From the NCBI GenBank assembly GCA_002413325.1, contig DHWT01000328.1:1-7970 (forward strand): a stretch of 7,970 nucleotides of DNA, read 5' to 3'. Source of the stretch: Chitinophagaceae bacterium UBA5175 (GTDB lineage: Bacteria; Bacteroidota; Bacteroidia; Chitinophagales; Chitinophagaceae). The notes under the pieces were generated by a model. The model was not told the origin of the DNA. It made no database searches and saw only the letters and a list, made by a program, of their open reading frames with translations. A program made the position numbers and the translations under genes. Each line of letters starts with the position of its first letter. Within the stretch, counting starts at the first letter, position 1. Positions 1-5,939 of this stretch are shown in pieces.

Positions 1-2
1 AG

Positions 3-101
3 ATTGCCTTTGAATTGGGATTTAAGTATCCCCAGCATTTCACCCGCCTCTTTAAACAGAAGGCAGGTTTTACGCCGAATGAATACCGGCTCCTGAATTA
101 G
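3..101 (+). CDS. AraC-family transcriptional regulator, C-terminal end (partial)
   Basis: This is the last 32 codons of a gene that enters from the left edge and stops at TAG 99-101. The reading IAFELGFKYPQHFTRLFKQK followed by AGFTPNEYR is the second helix-turn-helix of the AraC/XylS DNA-binding domain: the I-A-x-x-L-G-F start, the x-H-F-T-R-x-F-K recognition helix, and the G-x-T-P-x-x-Y-R signature are all in place. The protein would bind DNA as a transcription activator or repressor. The N-terminal sensing domain lies outside the window, so neither ligand nor targets can be named. No clear terminator follows, and the next gene runs convergently on the other strand about 400 bp away. Confidence 0.9.
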   Translation: MAFELGFKYPQHFTRLFKQKAGFTPNEYRLLN

Positions 102-498
102 GAAAAACAGATTCAGCATATAACCTGATGCCGACAGTCATCATTATTAGTGTTCCCGTTGCAATCCGGTTCCAGGAAGAAATTTGTGAATAATCGGGAA
201 CCTGCCCGGAAGCATACAGGCCGGAAAGTGAAAGCAACGGGTTGGTCCCACTCCCTTTTTCAAACTCAGATACCTGTCAATACATTGCGCTCATTGTGCA
301 ATACATTTCGCATACTCATCATTTTCAGCTTATTGTAAAACCCGTAAAGTTTCATCCCCTTATATTGGCATCCTTTAAAGCTCAATTTGTGTAGTTATAG
401 GGGGTCAAAACAGCTGTGTTTTCCAATCAAAGCTAAAATAGAATCATTGGTCAGTGTTAAGTATAAGAATTTAACGGGCGCACCAAAAAAACCAAATG
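102..498. other. Intergenic region between AraC tail and convergent NHL lipoprotein gene
   Basis: No convincing gene. A 62-codon frame on the + strand at 150-338 has no family resemblance and no ribosome binding site, and is probably chance. A 7-bp inverted repeat (GTTCCCG 152-158, CGGGAAC 195-201) spans a 36-base loop and has no T tract. The only notable content is the repeat at 277-326, which recurs at 5764-5813 and is listed separately. No terminator is obvious for either flanking gene. Confidence 0.6.
277..326. repeat. Dispersed repeat, copy 1 (paired AATACATT boxes)
   Basis: Bases 277-326 align without gaps to 5764-5813. By hand count 37 of 50 positions match, and 27 of the first 32. 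Several of the mismatches are transitions. Each copy contains two boxes related to CAATACATT whose starts are 21 bp apart (278 and 299 here), about two helical turns, so a protein-binding site is conceivable. Function unknown. This copy is in the intergenic space beyond the 3' end of the NHL lipoprotein gene. Confidence 0.55.
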
Positions 499-2082
499 TT
501 ATTGAACTATTATTTTACGGACTGTGGCTGTGAAGTTGTCAATCATATATATCACGCCATTCGGGTCGATGGCCATACCAAGCGGAGAACCAAAACTGGC
601 AAAACCACCAACACCATCTGTACTCGCCTGGGTTCCATTGCCACCCAGAGTGACCACTGTACCATTCGAGGTAATCATTCGGATTTTTTGGTTTCCCTGA
701 TCAGATACATAAAAATTCCCGGCGGCATCAGCAACGATACCAATGGGCTTATTAAAGGTGGCGGACAAGGCCGGACCATCTGCCGATCCCTGTGCACCGC
801 TTCCCGCAAAAGTAGTAACGACTGCGGCAGGTGTCACTTTACGAATTTTATTATTACCAGCTTCCACCACATATAAATTATTACTCGCGTCAATGCCTAT
901 ACCCCAAGCCTGGTTGAAACTTGCCGAAGTGCCCGTTGCATCGGTAGAACCGGTTATGCCGCTACCGGCAAATGTACTGACCACACCCGCGGGTGTGATC
1001 TTGCGGATCCTGTTATTCTGTGCATCCATCACAAAAAGATTATCGTTCTTATCGATCGCGATACCCAAAGGAACATTAAAACGTGCGGCAGTTCCGGTTG
1101 CATCAGTGTACCCTGCATTCCCATTCTGGTCTCCTGCAAAAGTGCTCACCACACCTGCAGGCGTAATTTCACGGATATTATTCGCTCCGGCACAGCTGAC
1201 AAATAAATTTCCCTGGCTGTCGAATGCAGTTCCAAACGGCCCACCAAAACTGGCTGCGGTAGCAGCACCATTCAGAGATCCCCATGCACCTGTACCAGCG
1301 AAAGTGGTGACTACCCCCGCGGAAGTAACTTTTCTTATACGGTTGTTCGATGCATCCCCTACATAATAATTTCCATTGCCATCACCTGCGATACCCCAGG
1401 GTCCACTAAAATTAGCACCGGTTCCAGTGCCATCGCTGAATGGGCCCGGATTACCACCGGCGATGGTTGTAACGGTCAATGTTTTGATCGTAATATCTGT
1501 AGCGGAAATCACAGATTGCGCATTGACCGTCACCGCAATTTTTCCGGTGATCGCTGTCAGCGGTACCGTTGCCACGAGCTGAGTTGTAGAACTGCTAACC
1601 AGTTTTGCTGTAACGCCGTTGAAGGTTACCACATTTTTTGTGCTGTCTGCACTGAAATTCGTTCCAGTAATGGTGACTGGATATCCAACGCCGATGATTG
1701 AAGGAGCAAATCCGGTAATCAACGGTGGAAGTTGGATGGTGGCCACCGTAAATGAATTCGGGGATACGAACATATTTCCGTTTACCGTAATAGAAATCGG
1801 CGCGGATTGTGCACCTGCCGGTACGATCACAATGATTTGTGTTGCTGTTGCTGAAACGACGTTTGCTGTTACGCCACCAAATTTCACAATGTCTAGTGAA
1901 GCCGTTGCGCTAAAGCCGGTTCCATTGATGATAATCTGCGCGCCGACAGTATCCGTCATCGGCGTGATGGTGGAAATAGTTGGAATTACTTGTGTGGGCG
2001 TATCTTTTTTACATGCGGTGATGGAAAAAATGATCGCCAAACCACAAGAAATGCAGGTAGCGATGACAGTTAGTTTTTTCAT
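499..2082 (-). CDS. IPT/TIG and NHL-repeat lipoprotein
   Basis: A 527-residue lipoprotein. The N-terminus MKKLTVIATCISCGLAIIFS leads to a lipobox ITAC with the acylated Cys at residue 24, so the protein should be exported and lipid-anchored, probably facing out. Residues ~34-114 and ~120-200 are two IPT/TIG immunoglobulin-like domains (P-x-I-x-x-x-x-P, INGTGFS and ITGTNFS, V-x-F-G/N-G-V). From ~203 to the end run six NHL repeats of about 54 residues (near 212, 266, 320, 375, 430, 484), each with the pattern F-x-x-P-x-G-I-A-x-D, N-x-Y/F-V, N-N-x-I-R-K-I/V-T. The last repeat lacks its final VVTTFAG strand, while LTVTTIAGG at 202-210 precedes the first, as expected if the six-bladed propeller is closed by pairing both termini. 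No catalytic motif is visible; binding of a polysaccharide or protein is likely but the ligand is unknown. Start ATG at 2080-2082 has no clear Shine-Dalgarno sequence. Its neighbours give no functional hint. Confidence 0.92.
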   Translation of the reverse strand: MKKLTVIATCISCGLAIIFSITACKKDTPTQVIPTISTITPMTDTVGAQIIINGTGFSATASLDIVKFGGVTANVVSATATQIIVIVPAGAQSAPISITVNGNMFVSPNSFTVATIQLPPLITGFAPSIIGVGYPVTITGTNFSADSTKNVVTFNGVTAKLVSSSTTQLVATVPLTAITGKIAVTVNAQSVISATDITIKTLTVTTIAGGNPGPFSDGTGTGANFSGPWGIAGDGNGNYYVGDASNNRIRKVTSAGVVTTFAGTGAWGSLNGAATAASFGGPFGTAFDSQGNLFVSCAGANNIREITPAGVVSTFAGDQNGNAGYTDATGTAARFNVPLGIAIDKNDNLFVMDAQNNRIRKITPAGVVSTFAGSGITGSTDATGTSASFNQAWGIGIDASNNLYVVEAGNNKIRKVTPAAVVTTFAGSGAQGSADGPALSATFNKPIGIVADAAGNFYVSDQGNQKIRMITSNGTVVTLGGNGTQASTDGVGGFASFGSPLGMAIDPNGVIYMIDNFTATVRKIIVQ

Positions 2083-2568
2083 AAAGCGATTTGGCTTTTA
2101 AAATAATAAAATTATTCGGCTATTTTCGGAATAGTTTTATTTTCTAAGTGTTTACTCTTATCCAAAACGCTTTCCGGCGAAAGAAATTGACTAAAATCAT
2201 TAAACAGGAGTCCCTGCTTTCGAAATAAAATTCGAACTCCTTAATGACGTCACTCTTACCATCGCGGTGGAGTGGACCGGTATATCGCTAAGCCCATGGT
2301 TATATTTTGTGTCTCGCGCTGGCAGGTGGAGATTCCGGTGATAGTGACCACCTAAATCCGAGGCAACGTGTCCATTATAAGTTCAGCACCAGAAATCTAT
2401 AAATGTTGGTTATTTATATGGCCTAATGTCTCGGTTGGAAAACTGTAATTTGCCCGGACTTCCCAATTTTTCACTCTGATCTTAAACTCTCCACCGGGTT
2501 TGTGATTGCCGCTCTGATGACCTGGAAGCAGATTCTTTTAGAATATGTCCACAACCCATTTGATTCTC
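2083..2568. other. Intergenic region between NHL lipoprotein and GMC genes
   Basis: About 490 bp with no intact gene. It must contain the promoter of the lipoprotein gene, reading left, but no convincing Bacteroidota-type TTG/TAnnTTTG pair could be fixed. AT-rich inverted repeats lie just upstream of that gene (AATAAT-AAA-ATTATT near 2101-2115). The rest carries broken coding fragments on the + strand, listed as a pseudogene. A 5-bp hairpin (ATTCT/AGAAT, near 2533-2545) lies just beyond the GMC stop and lacks a T tract, so it is not a convincing terminator. Confidence 0.6.
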
Positions 2569-2570
2569 TT
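2205..2570 (+). pseudogene. Possible decayed 3' end of an FtsX/MacB-type ABC permease
   Basis: No open frame covers this stretch, but short fragments in different frames line up in order with the usual C-terminus of Bacteroidota MacB/FtsX-like permeases. Bases 2234-2310 read ELLNDVTLTIAV, then SPWLYFVSR, resembling the family pattern LLS-x-DF-x-x-L-x-x-IA ... SP-x-x-W-Y-F-M. Bases 2435-2460 can be read, with small indels, as WLENFA(Y)RT. Bases 2493-2570 read TGFVIAALMTWKQILLEYVH then NPFDSL, matching the family ending I-A-L-L-T-V-x-x-Q-x-x-x-x-x-x-x-N-P-V-K-S-L in spacing and in I, A, L, Q, N, P, S and L. A WYFM-like piece seems to occur twice (near 2297 and 2407), so two tandem paralogues may have merged. 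The fragments need several frameshifts and the comparison is from memory of the family. The 3' end overlaps the GMC stop codon by two bases. Confidence 0.4.
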
Positions 2571-4248
2571 ATAAGTTATTCTTCTTTAGTTCACTCACGG
2601 CATGGTCAGCAGCTCTTGCGGTAAAAGCCATATAAGAAAGTGAAGGATTTTGACAGGCGGCAGAAGTCATAAAAGATCCGTCGGTTACAAAAACATTCGG
2701 CGCATCCCAGACCTGGTTCCATTTGTTCAGCACACTGGTTTTGGGATCCCTGCCCATACGTGCTGTCCCCATTTCATGGATGCCACGACCCAGGTATGGA
2801 TTATCATCAGACGACTGAATATGTTTTACTCCCAATGCCTCCATCATTTCGATAGCATCATTGAGCATATCTTTCCGCATTTTCTTTTCGTTCTCTTTTA
2901 TTTCCGCATCAAAGGCCAGCACATTCAGTCCCCATTTATCTTTTCTCGTCTTATCCAGCGTCACTTTATTTTCATGATAGGGAAGTGTTTCACCGAAGGC
3001 GCCTATTCCAAAAGTCCATGGTCCCGGTTCGCTGAGTTTCTCTTTTAAATCCGTACCAATCGAATATTCTGATCCGGCATTCTGATCCCAGCCTAAGCGA
3101 CCGCCTCCACCCTGGTAACCAAAACCACGCAGGTAATCGCGTTTGTCGCCAAAGAAATTCCTGTAGCGGGGAATATAAATTCCATTAGCCCTGCGGCCAT
3201 AATAATATTTATCCTCATACCCTTCAACAATACCACCTGCAGACACATCCAGGTGATGATCCATCACATTATGACCCAGCTCTCCGCTACTGCTTCCCAG
3301 TCCATCGGGCCAGATATCCGTTGCAGAATTCATCAATATCCAGGTGCTGTTGAAAGTAGAGGCATTCAGGAAAATGATTTTTGCATAGTAGGTGTACGTT
3401 TGATTCGTCTGCGCATCCAGCACTTCCACACCGGTGGCTCTTTTCTTATCCTTATCATATAAAACTTTGGTAACAATGCTCCAGGGACGAAGGGTAAGGT
3501 TTCCGGTTTTCATCGCGGCAGGAAGTGTAACCGATTGTGTGCTGAAATAGCCGCCGAACGGACATCCAAACCAGCATTTATCGCGATACATACATTGCCT
3601 TCCGTCCATGGGTACCGTGGCATGACCGCAACGGCCGATGATCATTTTTCTCGATGATTTATAGTGATCCTTGAAACGGGCTGACAGGTCTTTCTCCACG
3701 CAATTCATTTCCATGGCGGGAAGGAAATGACTGTCGGGCAATTCCGGTAAATTCTCCACGGAGCCGCTCACACCTGCAATTTTTTCGACATAAGTGTACC
3801 AGGGTTCGATATCCTTATACCGTACCGGCCAGTCGACGGCGATGCCGTCCCTTGCATTTTCTTCAAAATACAAATCACTCAGCCGGTATGTTTGTCTGCC
3901 CCACAGTAAAGAGCGTCCTCCCACATGATAACCCCGGAACCAGTCAAACCGTTTTATTTCTGTGTAGGGGGAATCCTGATCGTTCGCCCACCAGGAAAGA
4001 TTTCTTTCATTCAGCGGGTAATCCCTTTTCAGCACAGGATAATTTTTTATCATCTCCCGGGTACGCTCGCCCCGGTGCGGATAGTTCCAGGCTTCCTTAT
4101 TTGCTTCGGTGTAATCTTTGATGTGGACAATGTCCATGCCGCGTTCCAGCATGATGGTTTTCAAACCTTTTTCAGTTAGCTCTTTAGCAGCCCATCCACC
4201 ACTGATGCCTGATCCCACCACAATCGCGTCGTAAATATTATTTGCCAT
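2569..4248 (-). CDS. GMC-family FAD-dependent oxidoreductase
   Basis: A 559-residue flavoprotein of the glucose-methanol-choline family, expected to oxidise an alcohol or sugar hydroxyl. Residues 5-37 form the FAD-binding fold: VVGSGISGG with the GxGxxG glycines 12, 14 and 17, then IMLERG with the ribose-binding Glu35. HVGGRSLLWGR (108-118) is a second FAD contact. A Cys-rich segment holds C207, C219, C225 and C229 (CMYRDKCWFGCPFGG). The C-terminus carries the catalytic region HEMGTARMG (His491), NVFVTDGSFM, and QNPSLSYMAFTARAADHA with Asn534 in the position of the second catalytic residue. There is no signal peptide or Tat motif. In Bacteroidota, relatives are often paired with a gluconate 2-dehydrogenase subunit 3-like gene carrying an export signal; none is recognisable here. 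It resembles gluconate 2-dehydrogenase and sugar 3-dehydrogenase flavoproteins, but the substrate cannot be read from sequence. The start ATG 4246-4248 is fixed by an AGGAGG four bases upstream. Confidence 0.93.
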   Translation of the reverse strand: MANNIYDAIVVGSGISGGWAAKELTEKGLKTIMLERGMDIVHIKDYTEANKEAWNYPHRGERTREMIKNYPVLKRDYPLNERNLSWWANDQDSPYTEIKRFDWFRGYHVGGRSLLWGRQTYRLSDLYFEENARDGIAVDWPVRYKDIEPWYTYVEKIAGVSGSVENLPELPDSHFLPAMEMNCVEKDLSARFKDHYKSSRKMIIGRCGHATVPMDGRQCMYRDKCWFGCPFGGYFSTQSVTLPAAMKTGNLTLRPWSIVTKVLYDKDKKRATGVEVLDAQTNQTYTYYAKIIFLNASTFNSTWILMNSATDIWPDGLGSSSGELGHNVMDHHLDVSAGGIVEGYEDKYYYGRRANGIYIPRYRNFFGDKRDYLRGFGYQGGGGRLGWDQNAGSEYSIGTDLKEKLSEPGPWTFGIGAFGETLPYHENKVTLDKTRKDKWGLNVLAFDAEIKENEKKMRKDMLNDAIEMMEALGVKHIQSSDDNPYLGRGIHEMGTARMGRDPKTSVLNKWNQVWDAPNVFVTDGSFMTSAACQNPSLSYMAFTARAADHAVSELKKNNL

Positions 4249-4252
4249 ATGA

Positions 4253-4258
4253 CCTCCT
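4253..4258 (-). promoter_or_regulatory. Strong Shine-Dalgarno site of the GMC gene
   Basis: Read on the minus strand the bases are AGGAGG, within GATGAGGAGGTCAT before the ATG at 4248, leaving a four-base spacer. A full consensus site is uncommon in Bacteroidota, where most starts have none, and none is evident at the other two complete genes here. Further upstream, TTAG (4310-4313) and TATATTC (4285-4291) stand 18 bp apart and vaguely resemble a Bacteroidota sigma factor site; that part is weak. Confidence 0.7.
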
Positions 4259-4408
4259 CATCCCCAAACCAGGGTTTTTTTAATGAATATAAGCCTCACC
4301 ATGTGAAAACTAAGGTAAGATGCAATTTTTAATTTCTATAAAATTCCTGTATCTGAACAGAAAACGCCTGAGAGGACGAAAATAGGATGTTGACTTATCA
4401 ATTCTAAT

Positions 4409-4428
4409 ATGCTGGCACAGCATTTTTT
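4409..4428 (+). terminator. Possible short intrinsic terminator
   Basis: ATGCTG-GCA-CAGCAT forms a six-base-pair stem with a three-base loop, followed by five or six T on the + strand. The stem is short, and no + strand gene precedes it within the 4 kb to its left except the suspected permease remnant near 2.5 kb, so it may be chance. Confidence 0.25.
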
Positions 4429-4690
4429 AGTATTGCCAGTCTTCAAACTTCTTGTAGATTTTTAAGTTGTGAAACTCTCCTCTGGTGATGTTTAGTTTCT
4501 TACTGCCTGAGGAAAGAAGGCATCTAAATGTCCCATCAGCCACGTTATCATGGAGGTTTGTAAAAGAAACCTGGACCCATAACTCCGAAGGCAACCAAAA
4601 AAAGAAAAGTAAAAAGAAGACTTTTTTGTTGCACTTAGATTGTTTCCTGCACACCAGGTTAAGAGCTTCCTCTTCAATGAAAAGACCCAT
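4427..4690 (-). CDS. Hypothetical 87-codon ORF, doubtful
   Basis: The frame gives MGLFIEEEALNLV, then a Lys-rich stretch KQSKCNKK and a very hydrophobic VFFLLFFFWL, then a mixed region ending KKFEDWQY. An internal GTG just before CRKQSKCNKK would make the product start like a signal peptide or a single membrane anchor. There is no Shine-Dalgarno site before the ATG; a GAGGAAG lies some distance before the GTG. I do not recognise the family. The hydrophobic run is encoded by an A/T homopolymer-rich stretch, which often produces false frames. It lies about 180 bp upstream of the GMC gene on the same strand and does not resemble the subunit often paired with such enzymes. Confidence 0.2.
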   Translation of the reverse strand: MGLFIEEEALNLVCRKQSKCNKKVFFLLFFFWLPSELWVQVSFTNLHDNVADGTFRCLLSSGSKKLNITRGEFHNLKIYKKFEDWQY

Positions 4691-4824
4691 TGCTCGATGA
4701 AGCCTTAGCGCTGCAAAGGGTATTCTCGTTCAAAAGAGAATCAGTAACCTGATGCAGGATCTAAGGGCGAAATCCATAGCTATCTAATGCCATTGTTATC
4801 AAAATACGCTCGGAAATTGCCTGG

Positions 4825-4862
4825 AAAAAAAAGCACCTATAGACTTTACTCAATAAGTGCTT
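4825..4862 (-). terminator. Intrinsic terminator without an obvious gene
   Basis: On the minus strand AAGCACTTAT pairs with ATAGGTGCTT (4862-4853 with 4840-4831), a ten-base-pair stem with one G-T pair and a 12-base loop, followed directly by six more T (eight in a row counting the stem end). It is convincing as a rho-independent terminator for a transcript from the right. No recognisable gene lies to its right up to the tRNA remnant at 5731; only a 44-codon frame at 4955-5089 precedes it. Confidence 0.6.
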
Positions 4863-5120
4863 GATCTTCAGCTCCCCCAAGGATAATTTTATCCAACCAT
4901 TTTATTGAAGATTTTGAGAAACTCTCAGACTTCTATAATTTGATAGTTAAATAGTTATGAGGGTATCGAGTAAAAACCATTTAGGATTTGACTTCCAGAG
5001 GATTTCCCGGCTCTTTGCCGGAACGACCAAAGAGTTCCAACATCACCGGAGGCCCCTGAGGTCACATCATTGTCTTTTGAAAATCCCATATTGTTTTTTT
5101 ATGGTGGCTAATGCACGATT

Positions 5121-5203
5121 TGAACTTCTTCCGTCTAATCACCAGTTAATCACCAGTTAATCACCGTCTAATCACCAGTTGGTCATCCTGTGAACTTCGT
5201 CCG
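5121..5203. repeat. 11-bp tandem repeat flanked by 13-bp direct repeats
   Basis: The unit TAATCACCAGT occurs at 5136-5146, 5147-5157 and 5169-5179. A variant, TAATCACCGTC, occupies 5158-5168, and a decayed fifth unit is at 5180-5190. The array is bracketed by TGAACTTCTTCCG (5121-5133) and TGAACTTCGTCCG (5191-5203), identical at 12 of 13 bases. This looks like slippage or recombination in non-coding DNA. The units are contiguous without spacers, so it is not a CRISPR array. Confidence 0.85.
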
Positions 5204-5220
5204 GATTTCCCCGGTTGACG

Positions 5221-5305
5221 CAAACCGCGTTTGTCTTTCACTTTGTTTTCAGGCGCCAGGCCCGCTGCATTCCTAATCCAGAATCGGCATGCAGTGTGAC
5301 GCCTG
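5221..5305. repeat. Cluster of inverted repeats, possible hairpins
   Basis: CAAAC-CGC-GTTTG at 5221-5233 is a perfect inverted repeat with a three-base centre. Next to it, CAGGCG (5250-5255) pairs with CGCCTG (5300-5305), enclosing CTGCAT (5265-5270) paired with ATGCAG (5289-5294). The nested arrangement could fold as one interrupted hairpin of 56 nt. There is no T tract and no gene immediately next to it, so its role is unknown. Confidence 0.35.
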
Positions 5306-5343
5306 TTCTTCAAAACTGCAGATTGAAATAAATTATTCTATCG

Positions 5344-5443
5344 CTGCTTCCTGTTTCTTCATGATGCGTCACGTTGCTTCATGTTGCTTCGTATTACTTC
5401 AACTTGCTCTACACTGCTTCGAATTAATTCATGTTGATTTCAT
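5344..5443. repeat. Degenerate 10-bp tandem array, consensus TTGCTTCATG
   Basis: Ten consecutive 10-base units follow each other without interruption: CTGCTTCCTG, TTTCTTCATG, ATGCGTCACG, TTGCTTCATG, TTGCTTCGTA, TTACTTCAAC, TTGCTCTACA, CTGCTTCGAA, TTAATTCATG, TTGATTTCAT. Most keep the central T/C-rich core (xTGCTTC). The length is constant although the bases have diverged, so the period seems conserved. Ten is not a multiple of three and the stretch has no open frame, so this is not a protein repeat. The period is close to one helical turn. Confidence 0.8.
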
Positions 5444-5675
5444 CTGATCGATTCAAAAAAATATTTAACCTCTTTCGACAGCATCGGAACTTCACTGCTA
5501 CTGCTTGCAGCAAAGTTTCAGTGGTTGATAAAAAATTTCGGCAGTCGAAGAAATAAATCTTTCTGAGGCTCCGAAATGGATTGTGAAATCGATTACAAAT
5601 TTGTTTTACGAAACGAATAGCGCAGTAAAAAATGAATCCATTCTTCTTATGAAAACGCCTCTTTTAGCCATGGCT

Positions 5676-5743
5676 GCGGTAAAAAAAGAAAAGGCCGCCA
5701 ATGGCGACCTTTAAATGTTTGAATCCTACGCTCCCCCTGCTGG
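5676..5743. repeat. Left copy of direct repeat: tRNA-Asn 3' end plus terminator (att-like)
   Basis: Bases 5676-5743 match 7880-7944 almost throughout, with a few substitutions and several one- or two-base indels. The copy contains, on the minus strand, the last part of a tRNA-Asn (CCAGC of the T stem, AGGGGGA of the acceptor, discriminator G; 5731-5743) and then the terminator hairpin. Similarity stops exactly at the T-loop, a common crossover limit for tyrosine integrases that use tRNA genes. It may be the distal attachment scar of an insertion, or the remnant of a second tRNA-Asn gene. Confidence 0.75.
5681..5712 (-). terminator. Intrinsic terminator, left copy
   Basis: On the minus strand AAGGTCGCC-ATT-GGCGGCCTT forms a nine-base-pair stem with one T-G pair, followed by TTCTTTTTTT. 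It is a copy of the terminator at 7885-7913 behind the tRNA-Asn gene. It would now end any transcript running past the RDD/EreA-like gene. Confidence 0.8.
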
Positions 5744-5763
5744 GGCACTAATACCATTGACTA

Positions 5764-5813
5764 TTAATACGTTGTGCTAATTATGCAATACATTTTTCAC
5801 GCGTGTCATTCTC
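5764..5813. repeat. Dispersed repeat, copy 2 (paired AATAC(A/G)TT boxes)
   Basis: This is the partner of the copy at 277-326, with boxes at 5765-5773 (TAATACGTT) and 5786-5794 (CAATACATT), again 21 bp apart. It starts 20 bp from the end of the tRNA remnant, inside the putative inserted segment, where integrase arm-type sites are normally found. That role is only a suggestion, because no integrase is present. Confidence 0.55.
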
Positions 5814-5939
5814 TTCTTAACGTTTTCTAAACCAGGAGAGAAATCCATCAAGATAGATCCCCTCGCATCGGTATCATTTTAAGCTAAATTCATGTGAGGA
5901 TCAGGGGTAAACGTACACGGGTTTTTCACCCAGCAAAGA

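Larger units (their letters stand above)
4249..5939. other. Long gene-poor region (about 1.7 kb)
   Basis: Only one weak frame (4427-4690) and no recognisable protein family. It holds a possible + strand terminator at 4409-4428, a small hairpin ATTCTC/GAGAAT at 4722-4741, a minus-strand terminator at 4825-4862, a perfect 14-bp palindrome GGATAATTTTATCC at 4881-4894, a hairpin CTCTTTG/CAAAGAG at 5011-5034, an 11-bp tandem array at 5136-5190, inverted repeats at 5221-5305, a 10-bp periodic array at 5344-5443, a palindrome ACAAATTTGT at 5595-5604, and the tRNA/terminator repeat at 5676-5743. The mix of simple repeats and orphan terminators suggests decayed sequence or a non-coding region. Confidence 0.6.

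Noticed and set aside
150..338. 62-codon + strand frame
   Set aside because: No ribosome binding site, no family resemblance, and it crosses the dispersed repeat at 277-326.
743..1366. Long + strand open frame (207 codons), plus others at 496-876, 1376-1582 and 1619-2101
   Set aside because: They are antisense shadows of the NHL lipoprotein gene; their repeats mirror the NHL repeats and the minus frame has a lipobox and clear domains.
2650..4179. Several + strand frames opposite the GMC gene
   Set aside because: They are antisense shadows; the minus frame carries all GMC motifs and a strong ribosome binding site.
4485..4700. 71-codon + strand frame overlapping the 87-codon minus frame
   Set aside because: Composition is dominated by A-rich homopolymer codons and there is no start signal; probably chance.
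4957..5160. 67-codon + strand frame
   Set aside because: It runs into the 11-bp tandem repeat, has no ribosome binding site and resembles nothing known.
5136..5190. Short repeats suggestive of a CRISPR array
   Set aside because: Units are 11 bp and contiguous with no spacers, and there are no cas genes nearby.
5250..5305. Nested inverted repeat as an integron attC site
   Set aside because: No conserved attC core ends and no integrase or gene cassette next to it.
5743..5790. Extending the tRNA-Asn remnant to a full-length tRNA pseudogene
   Set aside because: Beyond 5743 similarity to the tRNA is weak, and the part that seemed to match (ATTAATACGTTGTGC) is better explained by the repeat shared with 277-326.
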